A stretch of DNA of 64,000 nucleotides from Gemmatimonadota bacterium. GTDB lineage: Bacteria; Gemmatimonadota; Gemmatimonadetes; Longimicrobiales; Gaopeijiaceae. This document shows positions 19,245 to 27,869 of the stretch, piece after piece (the first letter of the stretch is position 1; each line of letters starts with the position of its first letter). The notes under the pieces are model-generated. The model made no database searches, had not been told where the DNA came from, and saw only the letters and a list, made by a program, of their open reading frames with translations. The translations under genes were made by a program, and so were the position numbers. The DNA is taken from the NCBI GenBank assembly GCA_040882465.1, contig JBBEBG010000026.1, positions 46,518 through 110,517 on the forward strand, written 5' to 3'.

Positions 19245-20262
19245 CCCTCCTCCTCATGGCGATGGGGAGGAGAACCTTCACACGCGTTCCCTTCCCCGGA
19301 TGGGAGGAGAGCTCGAATCGCCCGCCGGCAATCTGTGCGCGCTCGTCCATGCCGACGAGACCGAGCCCGGTCCCGCTCTCGGCGACCTGCTTGGGGTCGA
19401 ATCCCCTCCCAGTGTCGGAGATCTCCAACTCGGCGCTTTCCCCGCTCTCCGTCTCCCGGACCCGCACCTCCACGGTCTCGGCACCCCCGTGGCGAATGGC
19501 GTTGGTGATGGCCTCCTGTGCAATCCGATACGCGGCCAGCGTCTGGTCGGGGGAGAGCCGCTTTTCCGAGCCGTCGAGTTGGAGAACGACCCTCACATGG
19601 GGAAATCTGGCCCGAACGTCCGAGCGAAGCGCCGCCGCGAGTCCGATCTCCTCGAGATCCGGAGGACGGAGCCCACGGGCCATCCGCCGGACTCCCTCCA
19701 TGGCCGCGTTGAGCCCTTCTCTGAGCTCCGCGACCTTCGCAATCTCTTTCGGCTCCGATAAGCTCATCTCCAGCACTTTCATCCGGAGAAGCAGGGCCGC
19801 GAGCGACTGCGCCGTTTCATCGTGCAGCTCGTGGGCGATCCGCTGCCGCTCCGCCTCCTGGGCCTTGAGCGCCGCCGCGCCGAATCCCTTGAGCCTCCGG
19901 TGTTCGGTCAGATCCCGCACGATGACCACGACGCGCGTTCCCCCAGTGGAGACGAGAGGGCTCAACGAAATTTCCACTGGAATGAGCACGCCATCGTTGC
20001 GAACGCCGGCGAGCTCCATCCCGATTCCCATCGGGCGTGGGCGCGGGTGGGCGAGATACCCATCCCGGCGCTCGCGGTGCTTGTCCCGCGCGGCCGCGGG
20101 GACGAGGGTCTCGATCGGCGCGCCGACAAGTTGGGACTCCGCGTACCCGAAGAGACGGAGCGCTTCGGGGTTGGCCTCCACGATCGTGCCGGCGGCATCC
20201 ACGAGGAGGATCCCATCCGGCGCCGCCCGAAAAACTTCACGGTAGTGTTCGGCCGAAGGCAT
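19237..20262 (-). CDS. PAS-domain sensor histidine kinase, HisKA_3 type
   Basis: The 341-aa kinase begins with a PAS domain (residues about 5-120, EHYREVFRAAPDGILLVDA to VVVIVRDLTE), followed by the HisKA_3 dimerisation domain with the phospho-acceptor His147 in RIAHELHDETAQSL, and an HATPase_c domain (N-box AITNAIRHGGA, G-box DTGRGFD and GTGLGLVGMDER). No membrane segment was seen, so it senses inside the cell; PAS may bind a cofactor or small ligand. The ATG at 20262 gives a complete PAS domain; the open frame continues upstream only as sequence antisense or out of frame to thyX. Confidence 0.9.
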   Translation of the reverse strand: MPSAEHYREVFRAAPDGILLVDAAGTIVEANPEALRLFGYAESQLVGAPIETLVPAAARDKHRERRDGYLAHPRPRPMGIGMELAGVRNDGVLIPVEISLSPLVSTGGTRVVVIVRDLTEHRRLKGFGAAALKAQEAERQRIAHELHDETAQSLAALLLRMKVLEMSLSEPKEIAKVAELREGLNAAMEGVRRMARGLRPPDLEEIGLAAALRSDVRARFPHVRVVLQLDGSEKRLSPDQTLAAYRIAQEAITNAIRHGGAETVEVRVRETESGESAELEISDTGRGFDPKQVAESGTGLGLVGMDERAQIAGGRFELSSHPGKGTRVKVLLPIAMRRRDG

Positions 20263-20294
20263 TCGACGTCCACGGGAACTGTGGGGATCCGCCC

Positions 20295-21278
20295 CTATTC
20301 GAACCCACCCGGGACGGCTTCTTCCATCTCTTCGGCGACGGACTCCGCCGAGCGCATCGCTGAAAGATCGAGATCGAATTCCGGGAGGGTGAGGGGGCGC
20401 AGCTTGTCCCGAAGCTCCTGGATTTCCCGAGCGGAGAGTCCGAGGGCGGCGAGGGCAGGGCCATCGAGGCCTCGCGCTCCCGGCCGGACCTCGACCGCAT
20501 CCTCTCCCCGCGGCTGGAGAAGTCGTCCGAGCGCCTCCAGTTCCCCGCGGCTCACGCTCGCACCTCCCAGGTCGTAGTCCAGCCATGCCTCGAAGGAGAG
20601 GGGAGCGACCCGCTTCACGATTCCCGCCATCACGCGCGCGTACTCCCGGATCTCCCACTGTGCGTGTGGATCGGCTCTCAGCGAGAGGAAGTGAAGGATG
20701 TTGTGGAGGTCGATCTTCCAATACCACTGCGTGAAGGTCGAAAGCGGAAGGTCTATGCGGGCCAGCTCCCGGGCCAGATCCTCCTCGAGGAGCCAGGCGT
20801 AGGTTGCGGAGCTTTCCGCGCGGAGGCGGTCCCACCGCGCGACCGCGGTATCCCACAGCTCGCGCGGGGCCACTTCGTCCCGCCCCTGCCGGTTCGACCG
20901 GCTCTGTAGCGCGAAATGCTCCCGCTCCGGCCGGTAAAAGAGAAGCGGCATCAACGAATAACGGCCGCTGTATTCGTTCACCGAGGCCGTGCGATGTCGT
21001 ATCCACTGGCGGGCGATGAACATCGGCATCGCGCAGTGGAACTTGAGCTCCACCATTTCGGAAGGGGTCGTGTGCCGGTGCCGGCGCAGGTACCGGATGA
21101 GCCCCCGCGTCGCGGATTGCTTCCGGGTCCCGTAGCCGTAGCTGACGCGGGCCGCCCTTTCAACGTCCTCGTCGGAACCCATATAGTCCACGAGAGAGAC
21201 GAAGCCGTGGTCGAGCACGGGAAAGTAGCCGCCCAGGATCTCTTCGGCGGCGGGGACGGTCGGGCGGCGGGTTTGCAT
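20295..21278 (-). CDS. thyX: flavin-dependent thymidylate synthase
   Basis: The product (327 aa) makes dTMP from dUMP with methylenetetrahydrofolate, FAD and NADPH. The diagnostic ThyX motif is present as RHRTASVNEYSGRYS. The C-terminal region is longer than in the shortest ThyX proteins but collinear with bacterial forms. The ATG at 21278 follows directly on a predicted -10 element, so the mRNA may be leaderless. dCMP deaminase at 62.5-63.0 kb would supply dUMP for the same pathway. Confidence 0.94.
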   Translation of the reverse strand: MQTRRPTVPAAEEILGGYFPVLDHGFVSLVDYMGSDEDVERAARVSYGYGTRKQSATRGLIRYLRRHRHTTPSEMVELKFHCAMPMFIARQWIRHRTASVNEYSGRYSLMPLLFYRPEREHFALQSRSNRQGRDEVAPRELWDTAVARWDRLRAESSATYAWLLEEDLARELARIDLPLSTFTQWYWKIDLHNILHFLSLRADPHAQWEIREYARVMAGIVKRVAPLSFEAWLDYDLGGASVSRGELEALGRLLQPRGEDAVEVRPGARGLDGPALAALGLSAREIQELRDKLRPLTLPEFDLDLSAMRSAESVAEEMEEAVPGGFE

Positions 21279-21285
21279 GAAGGAG

Positions 21286-21314
21286 AATAGAGAAAAGATC
21301 GGCGCCTCCGGCAA
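21286..21314 (-). promoter_or_regulatory. predicted thyX promoter placing the start codon at or near +1
   Basis: On the minus strand TTGCCG (21314-21309) is followed by 17 bases and TCTATT (21291-21286). Only seven bases then separate the -10 from the thyX ATG at 21278, so transcription would begin about at the start codon. Confidence 0.4.
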
Positions 21315-21440
21315 CCGGGTGACCCCCTCTCCGGATGCTGATAGATTCACTTCCGCCTTGCTCCCGGCGCCCTCCCGCAAGCCGGCAGGGACGTTCCAGG
21401 GAGGCGGCCGCCCCGATCCGCCTCACTCACATCCGGACCG

Positions 21441-22511
21441 ATGAACGACCGCTTCATTCGCGCGCTCCGCCGGGAACCCCTCGACCGGACCCCGGTCTGG
21501 TTCATGCGGCAAGCGGGTCGATCGCTTCCGCGTTACGCCCAGCTCAAGGGCGAACGCGATCTCCTGGAGGTCACCCGGGACCCCGAGTTAACCGCCCGAA
21601 TCACCGCCCTACCCCTCGAATACTTCCCCGTGGACGCGGCCGTCCTCTTTGCCGACATCTCGACGATTTTTCTCGGCGCGGGGCTCAGGGTATCCATCGA
21701 GAGGGGCGCGGGGCCCGTGCTTCCCCACCCGTACGACACGGCGGCGCGGATACGGTCTCTCCAGCCCTTCGACCCGCGCGATACCCTGGACTTCGTCCTC
21801 GAGACGGTGCGCCTCCTCAAGGAGCGCCTCGATGTTCCCGTGATCGGCTTCGTGGGCGCGCCCTTCACCCTCATGACCTACCTGGTCGAGTCGCCGCGCT
21901 CGAAGGAGCGGCAGGGGACCAAGCGGTTCATGTGGGCCGAACCCGCTCTGTGGGACGAGCTGATGTCCTATTGGGCCGAGCACCTCCTCTCCTTCGCGCG
22001 GGCCCAGGCCGAGGCGGGCGCCGCCGGGATCCAACTCTTCGACTCCTGGGCGGGCTGTCTCTCGCCCGAGGACTACCGCCGCCACGCCCTTCCTTACTCC
22101 CGCCGCATCTTGCGGGGGCTTGCGGATGCCGGGGTGCTCTCGATCCATTTCGCGACCGGAAATCCCGAGCTCCTCCCACTTCTCGCGGAAGCCGGCGGGG
22201 ACGCGATCGGGCTCGATTGGCGGGTCGCCATCAACAAGGCCTGGGAGCTCGTCGGACACGACCGGGCCGTCCAGGGGAACCTCGATCCGGCCTGTCTCCT
22301 GGCCGGCCGTGACTTCGCGATCGCCCGCACCGACGAGATTCTGAAGAGGGTCGGCGGGCGCCCGGGTCACATCTTCAACGTCGGCCATGGTCTTCTTCCC
22401 GAGACCGACCCCGAAGTCGTGCGGGCCGTCGTCGAGCACGTGCACTCCGTAGACCTCGATGCGCTTCGGCGCGGAAGAGTTGCGTCCCTTAGGGGAAAGG
22501 GCGGACCATGA
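21441..22511 (+). CDS. hemE: uroporphyrinogen decarboxylase
   Basis: The 356-aa enzyme converts uroporphyrinogen III to coproporphyrinogen III. The N-terminal signature TPVWFMRQAGRSLPRY is complete, with the catalytic Asp in AVLFADIST and the second signature GFVGAPFTLMTYLVES. The C-terminal FNVGHGLLPETDP is also conserved. Its stop overlaps the hemH start by 4 bases. It is divergent from thyX across a 162-base region. Confidence 0.97.
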   Translation: MNDRFIRALRREPLDRTPVWFMRQAGRSLPRYAQLKGERDLLEVTRDPELTARITALPLEYFPVDAAVLFADISTIFLGAGLRVSIERGAGPVLPHPYDTAARIRSLQPFDPRDTLDFVLETVRLLKERLDVPVIGFVGAPFTLMTYLVESPRSKERQGTKRFMWAEPALWDELMSYWAEHLLSFARAQAEAGAAGIQLFDSWAGCLSPEDYRRHALPYSRRILRGLADAGVLSIHFATGNPELLPLLAEAGGDAIGLDWRVAINKAWELVGHDRAVQGNLDPACLLAGRDFAIARTDEILKRVGGRPGHIFNVGHGLLPETDPEVVRAVVEHVHSVDLDALRRGRVASLRGKGGP

Positions 22512-23563
22512 AGCTCGGCATTCTCGTCCTCAACTTCGGCGAGCCGGCCGAAGCGACTCCCGGGCAGGTCATCCCCTTCCTCGAGAGGATCTTCCTGGCG
22601 AATGCCGGACTCGAGGATCCCTCCGATCCCGACGCCGGGCGCAGACGGAGCCGCGAGCTCGCCGAGCGGCGGGCGCCGGGGCTCATCGAGGAATACCGGG
22701 AGATCGGCTCCTCCCCCATGAACGCGCAGGCGTTGGCGCAGGCGGAGGCACTCGAGGCGGAGCTCCTCCGCCGGGGACACGCTCCAGTCGTCCTCCACGC
22801 CTTTCAGTTCACCGATCCGCTCGTTGCGGAAGGCGTGGCGCGGGCTCGCGAGGCCGGCGTCACCACCCTGGTGGGACTCCCGGTTTACCCGCTGTGCGGC
22901 CCCTCCACGACCGTCGCCGCGCTGAACGACGTGCAGAAGGCGCTCGATGCGCTGGGATGGGCGGTGGACTTCCGCGGCATCTCCGGCTGGCACCGCCACC
23001 CCCTCTACCTCGACCTTCGCGCGGACGCGATCCGGGACGCTGCCGCCCGGGACGGGGTGAGCCTGGCCGAAGCGGGCTCACGCCTCGTGTTTTCCGCCCA
23101 CGGGACCCCGAAGAAGTACCTGGGTGAAGGGAGCCGGTACGTCGAATACGTGGAGGAGTTTTGCCGCGAGACCGCATCGCGGCTTGGGATCGAGGGATAC
23201 GATCTCGGTTATCAGAATCACACGAATCGAAAGATCGAGTGGACTCAGCCCGACATCACGGAAGTGGTCCGATCGGTCCGCGCCACGCGAATCGTGGTGG
23301 ATCCGATCTCCTTCATGCACGAACAATCCGAAACCCTCGCCGAGCTCGATATCGAGCTTCGGGAGGAGGCGGAGAAGGCTGGTCTCGCATTCCATCGCGT
23401 CCCGGTCCCCCATGACGACGCGCGATTCGCGGTCGTGCTGGCGGATCTCGTGGAGGCTATCCTCTCCGAGGATCGCGCCGCCTCCGGGGTGAGCCTCCGC
23501 CCCTGCCGTTGTCGGGCCACCGGTGACACCTTCTGCCTCAACGCGCCATCCCAGAAGGCTTGA
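22508..23563 (+). CDS. hemH: ferrochelatase with likely [2Fe-2S] cysteines
   Basis: This 351-aa enzyme inserts ferrous iron into a porphyrin. The catalytic His198 lies in VFSAHGTP and Glu272 in MHEQSET. Cys130 (VYPLCGPST) together with Cys333, Cys335 and Cys343 at the C-terminus (RPCRCRATGDTFC) match in position the four cluster ligands described for the [2Fe-2S] ferrochelatases of actinobacteria. It is translationally coupled to hemE. Whether it acts on protoporphyrin IX or coproporphyrin III is not decided by sequence. Confidence 0.95.
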   Translation: MKLGILVLNFGEPAEATPGQVIPFLERIFLANAGLEDPSDPDAGRRRSRELAERRAPGLIEEYREIGSSPMNAQALAQAEALEAELLRRGHAPVVLHAFQFTDPLVAEGVARAREAGVTTLVGLPVYPLCGPSTTVAALNDVQKALDALGWAVDFRGISGWHRHPLYLDLRADAIRDAAARDGVSLAEAGSRLVFSAHGTPKKYLGEGSRYVEYVEEFCRETASRLGIEGYDLGYQNHTNRKIEWTQPDITEVVRSVRATRIVVDPISFMHEQSETLAELDIELREEAEKAGLAFHRVPVPHDDARFAVVLADLVEAILSEDRAASGVSLRPCRCRATGDTFCLNAPSQKA

Positions 23564-23665
23564 GCGGGTGAGAGGGGAGGGCCCTCCGCCGGGCCTTCCG
23601 GGTACAATCGCGGTCGGTCACGGCCGATCTTGCCCGTCCACCCCGGAGCCCGGTACTCTTCGAAA

Positions 23666-25318
23666 ATGAGATCCATCGCGCCTCGCCTCGCCCTCGTTCA
23701 CCTTCTCGTCCTCTCGGCCTGCTCGGGAGGCTCCGGCTCGGGAGGGACCACTCAGGGAAGCTCGGTCACGATCATCGAGATCGCGGACATCTCGAAGCCG
23801 CATCCGCTGATCTCGGAGACTTCGCTCGACAACGGTGTCTCGGCCATCCTCTATCGCCCGATTCTCGGCCCGCGTTGGGAAAACGGCGAGCTGCAGTACC
23901 TCACGGCCGAAGACGACGTGACGGCGCTCGCCCGGAGCTACGAGTATTTCGGGCCCGATTCGGCCTCGATTCGATATCATCTCCGCAGTGACGCCCGATG
24001 GTCCGACGGCCGTCCCGTGACCGCGCATGACGCTGTTTGGACGATGGAGACGCGCGGCGATCCCCGCACCGCGTCTCCTCGCCAGGAATACAACCGCCAG
24101 ATCCGTGAAATCGTCGCGGAGGACGATTCCACTCTCGTCGTCCACTTCACCCGCCGTTACCCGGAGATGCTCTTCCACACGGGTGGAGCCGTGGCGCCCA
24201 GGCACCTCTATGAGGACACGGATCCCGCCCAGTTGCGGAGCCATCCCGCGGTCAACAACCCCGGCGGCGGCAACCTCGTGGTGAGCGGACCTTACATGAT
24301 CGGCGAGTGGCTCAGGGGCCAGCGCCTCGTCCTGGTGCCGAATCCGGAATTCCAGCCGCAGCCGAACATCCAGCGGGTCGTTTTTCTCCCGATCCCGGAG
24401 GAAACGACCCGGATGATCGAGCTCCAGACGGGGAATGCGGACATGATGCAGCTCCCCTTCGACAAGCTGGAGCTCATCCGCACGCAGTCACCGGAAATTC
24501 GCTTCGAGGTTGAGCGGGGGCGGTTCTACGACTACATCGCATACAACCCCAACGCACACCCGTTTCTGGCGGACCCCGAGATCCGGCGCGCCCTGGGACT
24601 CGCCATTGACCGGCCCGCGCTGATCGCGGCGCTCCAGATCCAGGACTACGCCGCACCTGCGGGCGGACCGTACGCGCCCATCTTCCGGCTCCTCTACGAC
24701 CCCGTCGCTCACGCCGCTCTTCCCTACGACACGCTCCAGGCGAAACAAATCCTCGACGCCAAGGGGTGGATCCCGGGTCCGGACGGTACTCGAGTGCGGA
24801 GCGGGACTCGCTTCGCATTTACCCTGGCGACGAACGCCGGGAACCAGCGCCGGGCCGACGCGTCACAGATCATCCAGCAGGCCTGGCGGAGGATCGGCGT
24901 GGACGTGCAGCTCCAGACGCTCGAATCGAACACCTTCTTCGACAGGCTAAACCAGAGGAACTTCGAAGCCGCCCTGGCCGGTTGGGGGGTGGGACTCGCA
25001 GCCGACATGTCCGACATGTGGCAGGGCGACAATCCGTTCAACCAGACCGCTTTCGAAAACGCGGAGGTGAACCGCCTCTTCGACACCGCCCTCAGTCAGC
25101 CCACCGAGGAGCTGGCGGCGCCCTATTGGCGGGAAGCCGCAACTCTCATCGTGGCCGAGCAGCCGTACAGCTGGCTCTATTACATGGACCAGGTCTGGGG
25201 GGTCAACGACCGCATCCGAAACACGCGCATCGATACCCTCGGGAGCTACCAGAACATCCACGAGTGGACGATCGTGGGCGAGGAGGGGGGCGCGGCCGAA
25301 GGCGGCTCCCCCTCGTAG
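23666..25318 (+). CDS. peptide ABC transporter substrate-binding lipoprotein
   Basis: This 550-aa extracytoplasmic protein starts with a lipoprotein signal (LVHLLVLSACSGGS) and continues as an SBP_bac_5 (DppA/OppA-like) domain. Typical segments are WSDGRPVTAHDAVWTMET, GPYMIGEWLRGQRLVLVPN, NADMMQLPF and FLADPEIRRALGLAIDRPAL. It should capture oligopeptides for the two permeases directly downstream. The ATG at 23666 is chosen because it opens the signal peptide. Confidence 0.92.
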   Translation: MRSIAPRLALVHLLVLSACSGGSGSGGTTQGSSVTIIEIADISKPHPLISETSLDNGVSAILYRPILGPRWENGELQYLTAEDDVTALARSYEYFGPDSASIRYHLRSDARWSDGRPVTAHDAVWTMETRGDPRTASPRQEYNRQIREIVAEDDSTLVVHFTRRYPEMLFHTGGAVAPRHLYEDTDPAQLRSHPAVNNPGGGNLVVSGPYMIGEWLRGQRLVLVPNPEFQPQPNIQRVVFLPIPEETTRMIELQTGNADMMQLPFDKLELIRTQSPEIRFEVERGRFYDYIAYNPNAHPFLADPEIRRALGLAIDRPALIAALQIQDYAAPAGGPYAPIFRLLYDPVAHAALPYDTLQAKQILDAKGWIPGPDGTRVRSGTRFAFTLATNAGNQRRADASQIIQQAWRRIGVDVQLQTLESNTFFDRLNQRNFEAALAGWGVGLAADMSDMWQGDNPFNQTAFENAEVNRLFDTALSQPTEELAAPYWREAATLIVAEQPYSWLYYMDQVWGVNDRIRNTRIDTLGSYQNIHEWTIVGEEGGAAEGGSPS

Positions 25319-25339
25319 AGCGAGCCGGTCAGGACTGCA

Positions 25340-26323
25340 GTGTTCGCCTTCCTCGGCCGGCGGCTCCTCGGGGCAATCCCCCTGATCCTGGGGATCCTCA
25401 CCCTCATCTTTTTTTTGATGCATCTGGCACCGGGTGATCCGACGACCCGGTACTTCGATCCGAACATCAGTCCCGAGGTGATCGCGCAGATGCGCGCCAA
25501 CCTCGGCCTCGACCAGCCCCTCCCCATTCAGTATCTAAGGTGGATGGGCGCCTTCGTGCGCGGGGACTTCGGCTATTCCTTCGGCCAGATGCGGCCGATC
25601 GCCGACATTCTCCCCGAAGTGATGTGGAACACCCTCCAGCTCACTCTCGTCTCCCTCGTGATCATCTTCGTCCTGGGGATGCTCATCGGGATTTACCAGG
25701 CGGTGCGCCAGTACTCAACCGGGGACAACGTCCTCACCTTTCTGGCCCTCTTTTTTTATTCGATGCCGGGGTTCTGGTTTGCCCTCATGCTCATCCTGAT
25801 CTTCGCGCTCAAGGCGAGCCAGGGGGACTGGTGGATCCAATTCCCGGCGTCCCAGATGACGAGCCTGAATTACGGTACGATGAACCCGGGTGCGCAGATC
25901 GGGGATCGCATCATGCATCTCATCCTGCCCTCGATCGCGCTCGGGGTGGGTTCGGCCGCGGGGGTCGCCCGCTACATGCGTGGCTCGATGCTCGAGGTGA
26001 TCCGACAGGATTACATCCGCACGGCCCGTGCGAAGGGGCTCAGCGAGGGGAAGGTGGTTTTTAAGCACGCCCTGCGGAACGCCCTTCTCCCGATCATCAC
26101 GCTCATGGGTCTCACCCTTCCCTACCTCTTCGGGGGATCGGTGCTCGTCGAGACGATCTTCGCCTGGCCGGGAATGGGACGGCTCATCGTGGACGCAGTC
26201 TTCCAGCGGGACTATCCGCTCATCATGGCGACGAGCTTCGTCATCTCCGTGATGGTGATCCTGGGGAACCTCGTCGCCGACGCGCTTTACGCGGTGGCCG
26301 ATCCGCGGATCCGAGTGAAGTAG
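25340..26323 (+). CDS. peptide ABC transporter permease, DppB-like
   Basis: The 327-aa inner-membrane subunit starts at a GTG and has the family N-terminus (FLGRRLLGAIPLILGILTLI, then HLAPGDP). The EAA loop is present as DYIRTARAKGLSEGKVVFKH, which docks to the ATPase, and the C-terminus has the VETIFAWPGMGRL motif. It is 21 bases after the binding-protein gene. Confidence 0.94.
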   Translation: MFAFLGRRLLGAIPLILGILTLIFFLMHLAPGDPTTRYFDPNISPEVIAQMRANLGLDQPLPIQYLRWMGAFVRGDFGYSFGQMRPIADILPEVMWNTLQLTLVSLVIIFVLGMLIGIYQAVRQYSTGDNVLTFLALFFYSMPGFWFALMLILIFALKASQGDWWIQFPASQMTSLNYGTMNPGAQIGDRIMHLILPSIALGVGSAAGVARYMRGSMLEVIRQDYIRTARAKGLSEGKVVFKHALRNALLPIITLMGLTLPYLFGGSVLVETIFAWPGMGRLIVDAVFQRDYPLIMATSFVISVMVILGNLVADALYAVADPRIRVK

Positions 26324-26324
26324 G

Positions 26325-27455
26325 ATGACGCGCCCCCTCGATCTCGCCTTCGCCGCTCTCCTCCCCGGAGCGAATCATCTCCGCCGGGGACGGCTCGGCC
26401 TGGGCACGACGCTCCTGGCGACCTGGGGCGCGTCCTTGGCCCTCGGCGTGGTGAGGTGGAACCGCGTCATTGCGATCGTTCAGGCGCCGGTCCTCCGGCT
26501 GGACGGCTTGCTCGCGTTAGGGACCCTCCTTCTCCTCCTGGCGCTGACCTGGGGCGTGGCCCTCCGCGACCTCCGAGAGCGCGAGCCCTCCCGAGAGGCA
26601 CGCGGCGGCGTCTCCCAGTGGGCGATCGCCGCGCAGAGCTTCAGGAAGAACCGGATGGCGATGGCAGGACTGGGGGTCATGATCGTCCTGTACGTCGTGA
26701 CCCTCCTCACCCCCCTCATCGCCCCCTTCGACCCGGCCGTCCAGGGCGACATCGTCGCGACGCGGTACCTTAGCCCTTCCCTCGAAAACTTCATGGGAAC
26801 CGACCGCTTCGGCCGGGACATCTTCACGCGTACCCTTTATGGGGCGCGGATCTCGCTCTCCATCGGCTTCATCGCGATGGCGATCGGTGTGACCATCGGC
26901 ACGCTGCTGGGCGCGGTAGGAGGATACTTCGGCGGATTCGTGGACTCGGGACTGATGCGCCTCACCGACCTGATGCTCGCCTTCCCCCGGCTCATCCTCC
27001 TCATCGTCATCATCGCGATGTTCGAGCCGTCGATTTTCATGGTGGTGGCCATCCTCGGATTCACGGGGTGGATGGGAATCGCGCGGATCGTCCGGAGCGA
27101 AGTGCTCTCGCTCCGCGAACGAGAGTTCGTGCAGGCGGCCCGTGCCCTGGGGATGAGCGATCTCCGTATCGTGCTTCGACACGTAATCCCCAATACCCTC
27201 GCTCCGGTGATCGTCTTCTCGACCCTCCTGATCGGGAACACGATCCTCGTCGAGGCCGGCCTCTCCTTCCTCGGGCTCGGCGTGCAGGCACCCACCCCTA
27301 GCTGGGGAAACATGATCTCGGAGGGGCGGGACGCCCTCCTCACGGCCTGGTGGATCGCCACCTTTCCAGGGCTCGCCATCGTCTTTACCGTGGTGGCATT
27401 CAACCTTCTCGGCGACGGCCTCCGGGACGCCCTGGATCCGCGCCTCCGCACCTGA
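26325..27455 (+). CDS. peptide ABC transporter permease, DppC-like, with extra N-terminal membrane segments
   Basis: This 376-aa permease has the usual DppC core from about residue 95 (FRKNRMAMAGLGVMIVLYVV, then GTDRFGRDIFTRTLYGARIS), the EAA loop EFVQAARALGMSDLRIVLRH and the C-terminal ISEGRDALLTAWW region. Before the core lies an added stretch of about 90 residues with two hydrophobic helices (LGLGTTLLATWGASLALGVV and LLALGTLLLLLALTWGVAL). No ATP-binding subunit gene follows, so the transporter must borrow its ATPases from another locus. Confidence 0.92.
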   Translation: MTRPLDLAFAALLPGANHLRRGRLGLGTTLLATWGASLALGVVRWNRVIAIVQAPVLRLDGLLALGTLLLLLALTWGVALRDLREREPSREARGGVSQWAIAAQSFRKNRMAMAGLGVMIVLYVVTLLTPLIAPFDPAVQGDIVATRYLSPSLENFMGTDRFGRDIFTRTLYGARISLSIGFIAMAIGVTIGTLLGAVGGYFGGFVDSGLMRLTDLMLAFPRLILLIVIIAMFEPSIFMVVAILGFTGWMGIARIVRSEVLSLREREFVQAARALGMSDLRIVLRHVIPNTLAPVIVFSTLLIGNTILVEAGLSFLGLGVQAPTPSWGNMISEGRDALLTAWWIATFPGLAIVFTVVAFNLLGDGLRDALDPRLRT

Positions 27456-27467
27456 CGGGCTCATTCC

Positions 27468-27869
27468 ATGTTTCTTTCGCTCCTCCTCGCGACGCTCCTC
27501 ATCTCCCTCGCCGTCTCCCTCGCGGTGGGAGCCACATTTCGCGTGCCAATCGGCCGGATCCTCGAGAGATTGGTCGGTGTGGAGCTGGCACCCGCATGGC
27601 GACGCTACGTCTTTTTCGCCGTCGTGATCGTGGGCGTATCCGGAGGGGTGCGCATTTACCAGATGGAGCGCTATCTCTCCACAGAGGCTCCGGGAGGCAC
27701 CCAACTCGTTCTGGATCGAGACCGCTGGGTGCTCGAGGTTTACGGCACGATCATGGGATCTCTCCAGAGCATGGCCTGGATGCTCCTCGTCTTTTTCCTC
27801 GTCTCCCTCGTTGCTTACGTGCTCGTCCGCGGATTCGAGATGCGGCGAGAGCGGAAGGCGGATGGCTAA
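27468..27869 (+). CDS. small integral membrane protein, unknown
   Basis: The 133-aa protein has an N-terminal hydrophobic helix (FLSLLLATLLISLAVSLAVG), a second at YVFFAVVIVGVSGGVRIY and a third near the end (MAWMLLVFFLVSLVAYVLV). The family is not recognised. It sits between the peptide permeases and the M1 peptidase and overlaps the latter by 8 bases, so it is probably part of the same peptide-use operon. Confidence 0.65.
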   Translation: MFLSLLLATLLISLAVSLAVGATFRVPIGRILERLVGVELAPAWRRYVFFAVVIVGVSGGVRIYQMERYLSTEAPGGTQLVLDRDRWVLEVYGTIMGSLQSMAWMLLVFFLVSLVAYVLVRGFEMRRERKADG

